From: Cacajao melanocephalus
Taxonomy: Eukaryota > Chordata > Mammalia > Primates > Pitheciidae
DNA: 64,000 nt
Direction: 5' to 3'
Assembly: GCA_963573385.1 (NCBI GenBank)
Contig: CAUYLG010071768.1
Location: forward strand, 16,083 to 80,082
Of the stretch, positions 63,634 through 64,000 are shown piece after piece. The first letter of the stretch is position 1; each line of letters opens with the position of its first letter. The translations under genes were made by a program, and so were the position numbers. A model generated the notes under the pieces. The model was not told the origin of the DNA. It worked only from the letters and a program-made list of their open reading frames with translations, and did not search any database.

Positions 63634-63910
63634 GGCTGGGCATGGTGGCTTATACCTGTAATCCCAGCACTTTGGGAGGCTGAGGCAAGTGGATCACGAG
63701 GTCAAGAGATCAAGACCATCCTGGCCAACGTGGTAAAACCCCGTCTCACTAAAAATACAAAAATTAGCTGGGTATGGTGACACGGAGGCTGAGGCAGGAG
63801 AATCTTGAACCCAGGAGGCGGAGGTTGCAGTGAGCTGAGATTGCACCACTGCACTCTAGCCTGGGTGACAGAGCGAGACTCCATCTTAAAAAAAAAAAAA
63901 AAAAAAAAAA
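63634..63910 (+). mobile_element. Alu (AluS/Y-like) with internal deletion, sense, in intron 1
   Basis: A dimer from 'ggctgggcatggtggcttat' to a ~23-base poly-A. The right arm lacks about 30 bp after 'gctgggtatggtgacac'. It lies in the sense orientation of DIAPH2. Confidence 0.9.
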
Positions 63911-64000
63911 GGAGTGGGGGAAATTTTTTTTTTTAACACCGCTTGGTATTTTTTTTTGAACAAAAATTATTTATTTTTTTGAATTTTAAATTTTTTTTTA
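63911..64000. repeat. T-rich low-complexity sequence
   Basis: Several T runs interrupted by short mixed text. The window ends within it. Confidence 0.7.

Overview
The window is primate nuclear DNA, most likely human. It is dense in Alu, L1, MIR, L2, ERVL-MaLR, MER5A and MADE1 repeats. It ends in a CpG-island promoter and a first coding exon whose 44-residue N-terminus (MEQPGAAASG...) I recognise as DIAPH2, the diaphanous-related formin 2, a gene known to lie on Xq21.33. The AT- and L1-rich composition fits that X-linked setting. The only protein-coding sequence I can support is that exon (60830-60961, + strand). The rest is about 60 kb of 5' flank and about 3 kb of intron 1.

Layout. 1-11 kb is AT-rich flank with a MIR, an Alu, an old antisense L1M (broken by an unidentified ~450 bp segment) and a sense L1M tail. 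11.1-12.9 kb is an almost complete ERVL-MaLR element of the MST/THE1 group. 13.8-14.8 kb is an antisense L2. 16.2-16.8 kb is an unusual Alu tandem inside a single target-site duplication. 16.85-17.5 kb and 20.1-20.8 kb are two diverged copies of one ~650 bp segment, with an MLT1 LTR in the spacer. 20.8-25.4 kb is the longest repeat-poor stretch. 26.4-39.2 kb holds two L1s in series on the + strand: an older one interrupted by a class II (HERV-K-like) LTR, then a nearly full-length primate L1 carrying two Alus. 39-58 kb is a patchwork of Alus, L2, MaLR LTRs, MER5A, a local tandem duplication, and a MADE1 that contains a copy of sequence lying 1.9 kb downstream. 58-60.3 kb is flank with L2. 60.4-61.2 kb is the CpG island and exon 1. 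61-64 kb is intron 1 with one Alu.

Function. DIAPH2 is expected to be transcribed to the right from a TATA-less CpG-island promoter. All L1 and ERV reading frames seen are broken, and I see no intact mobile-element protein. I found no CRISPR array, operon, tRNA or rRNA gene, and no convincing processed pseudogene of a cellular gene. I do not see a previously undescribed biological system. The notable items are structural: local duplications, an insertion-linked deletion, nested and composite repeats, and a perfect 14-bp hairpin. Repeat family names come from recognising consensus-like text by eye, not from a database run, and most repeat edges are accurate only to about 5-30 bp unless a target-site duplication is given.
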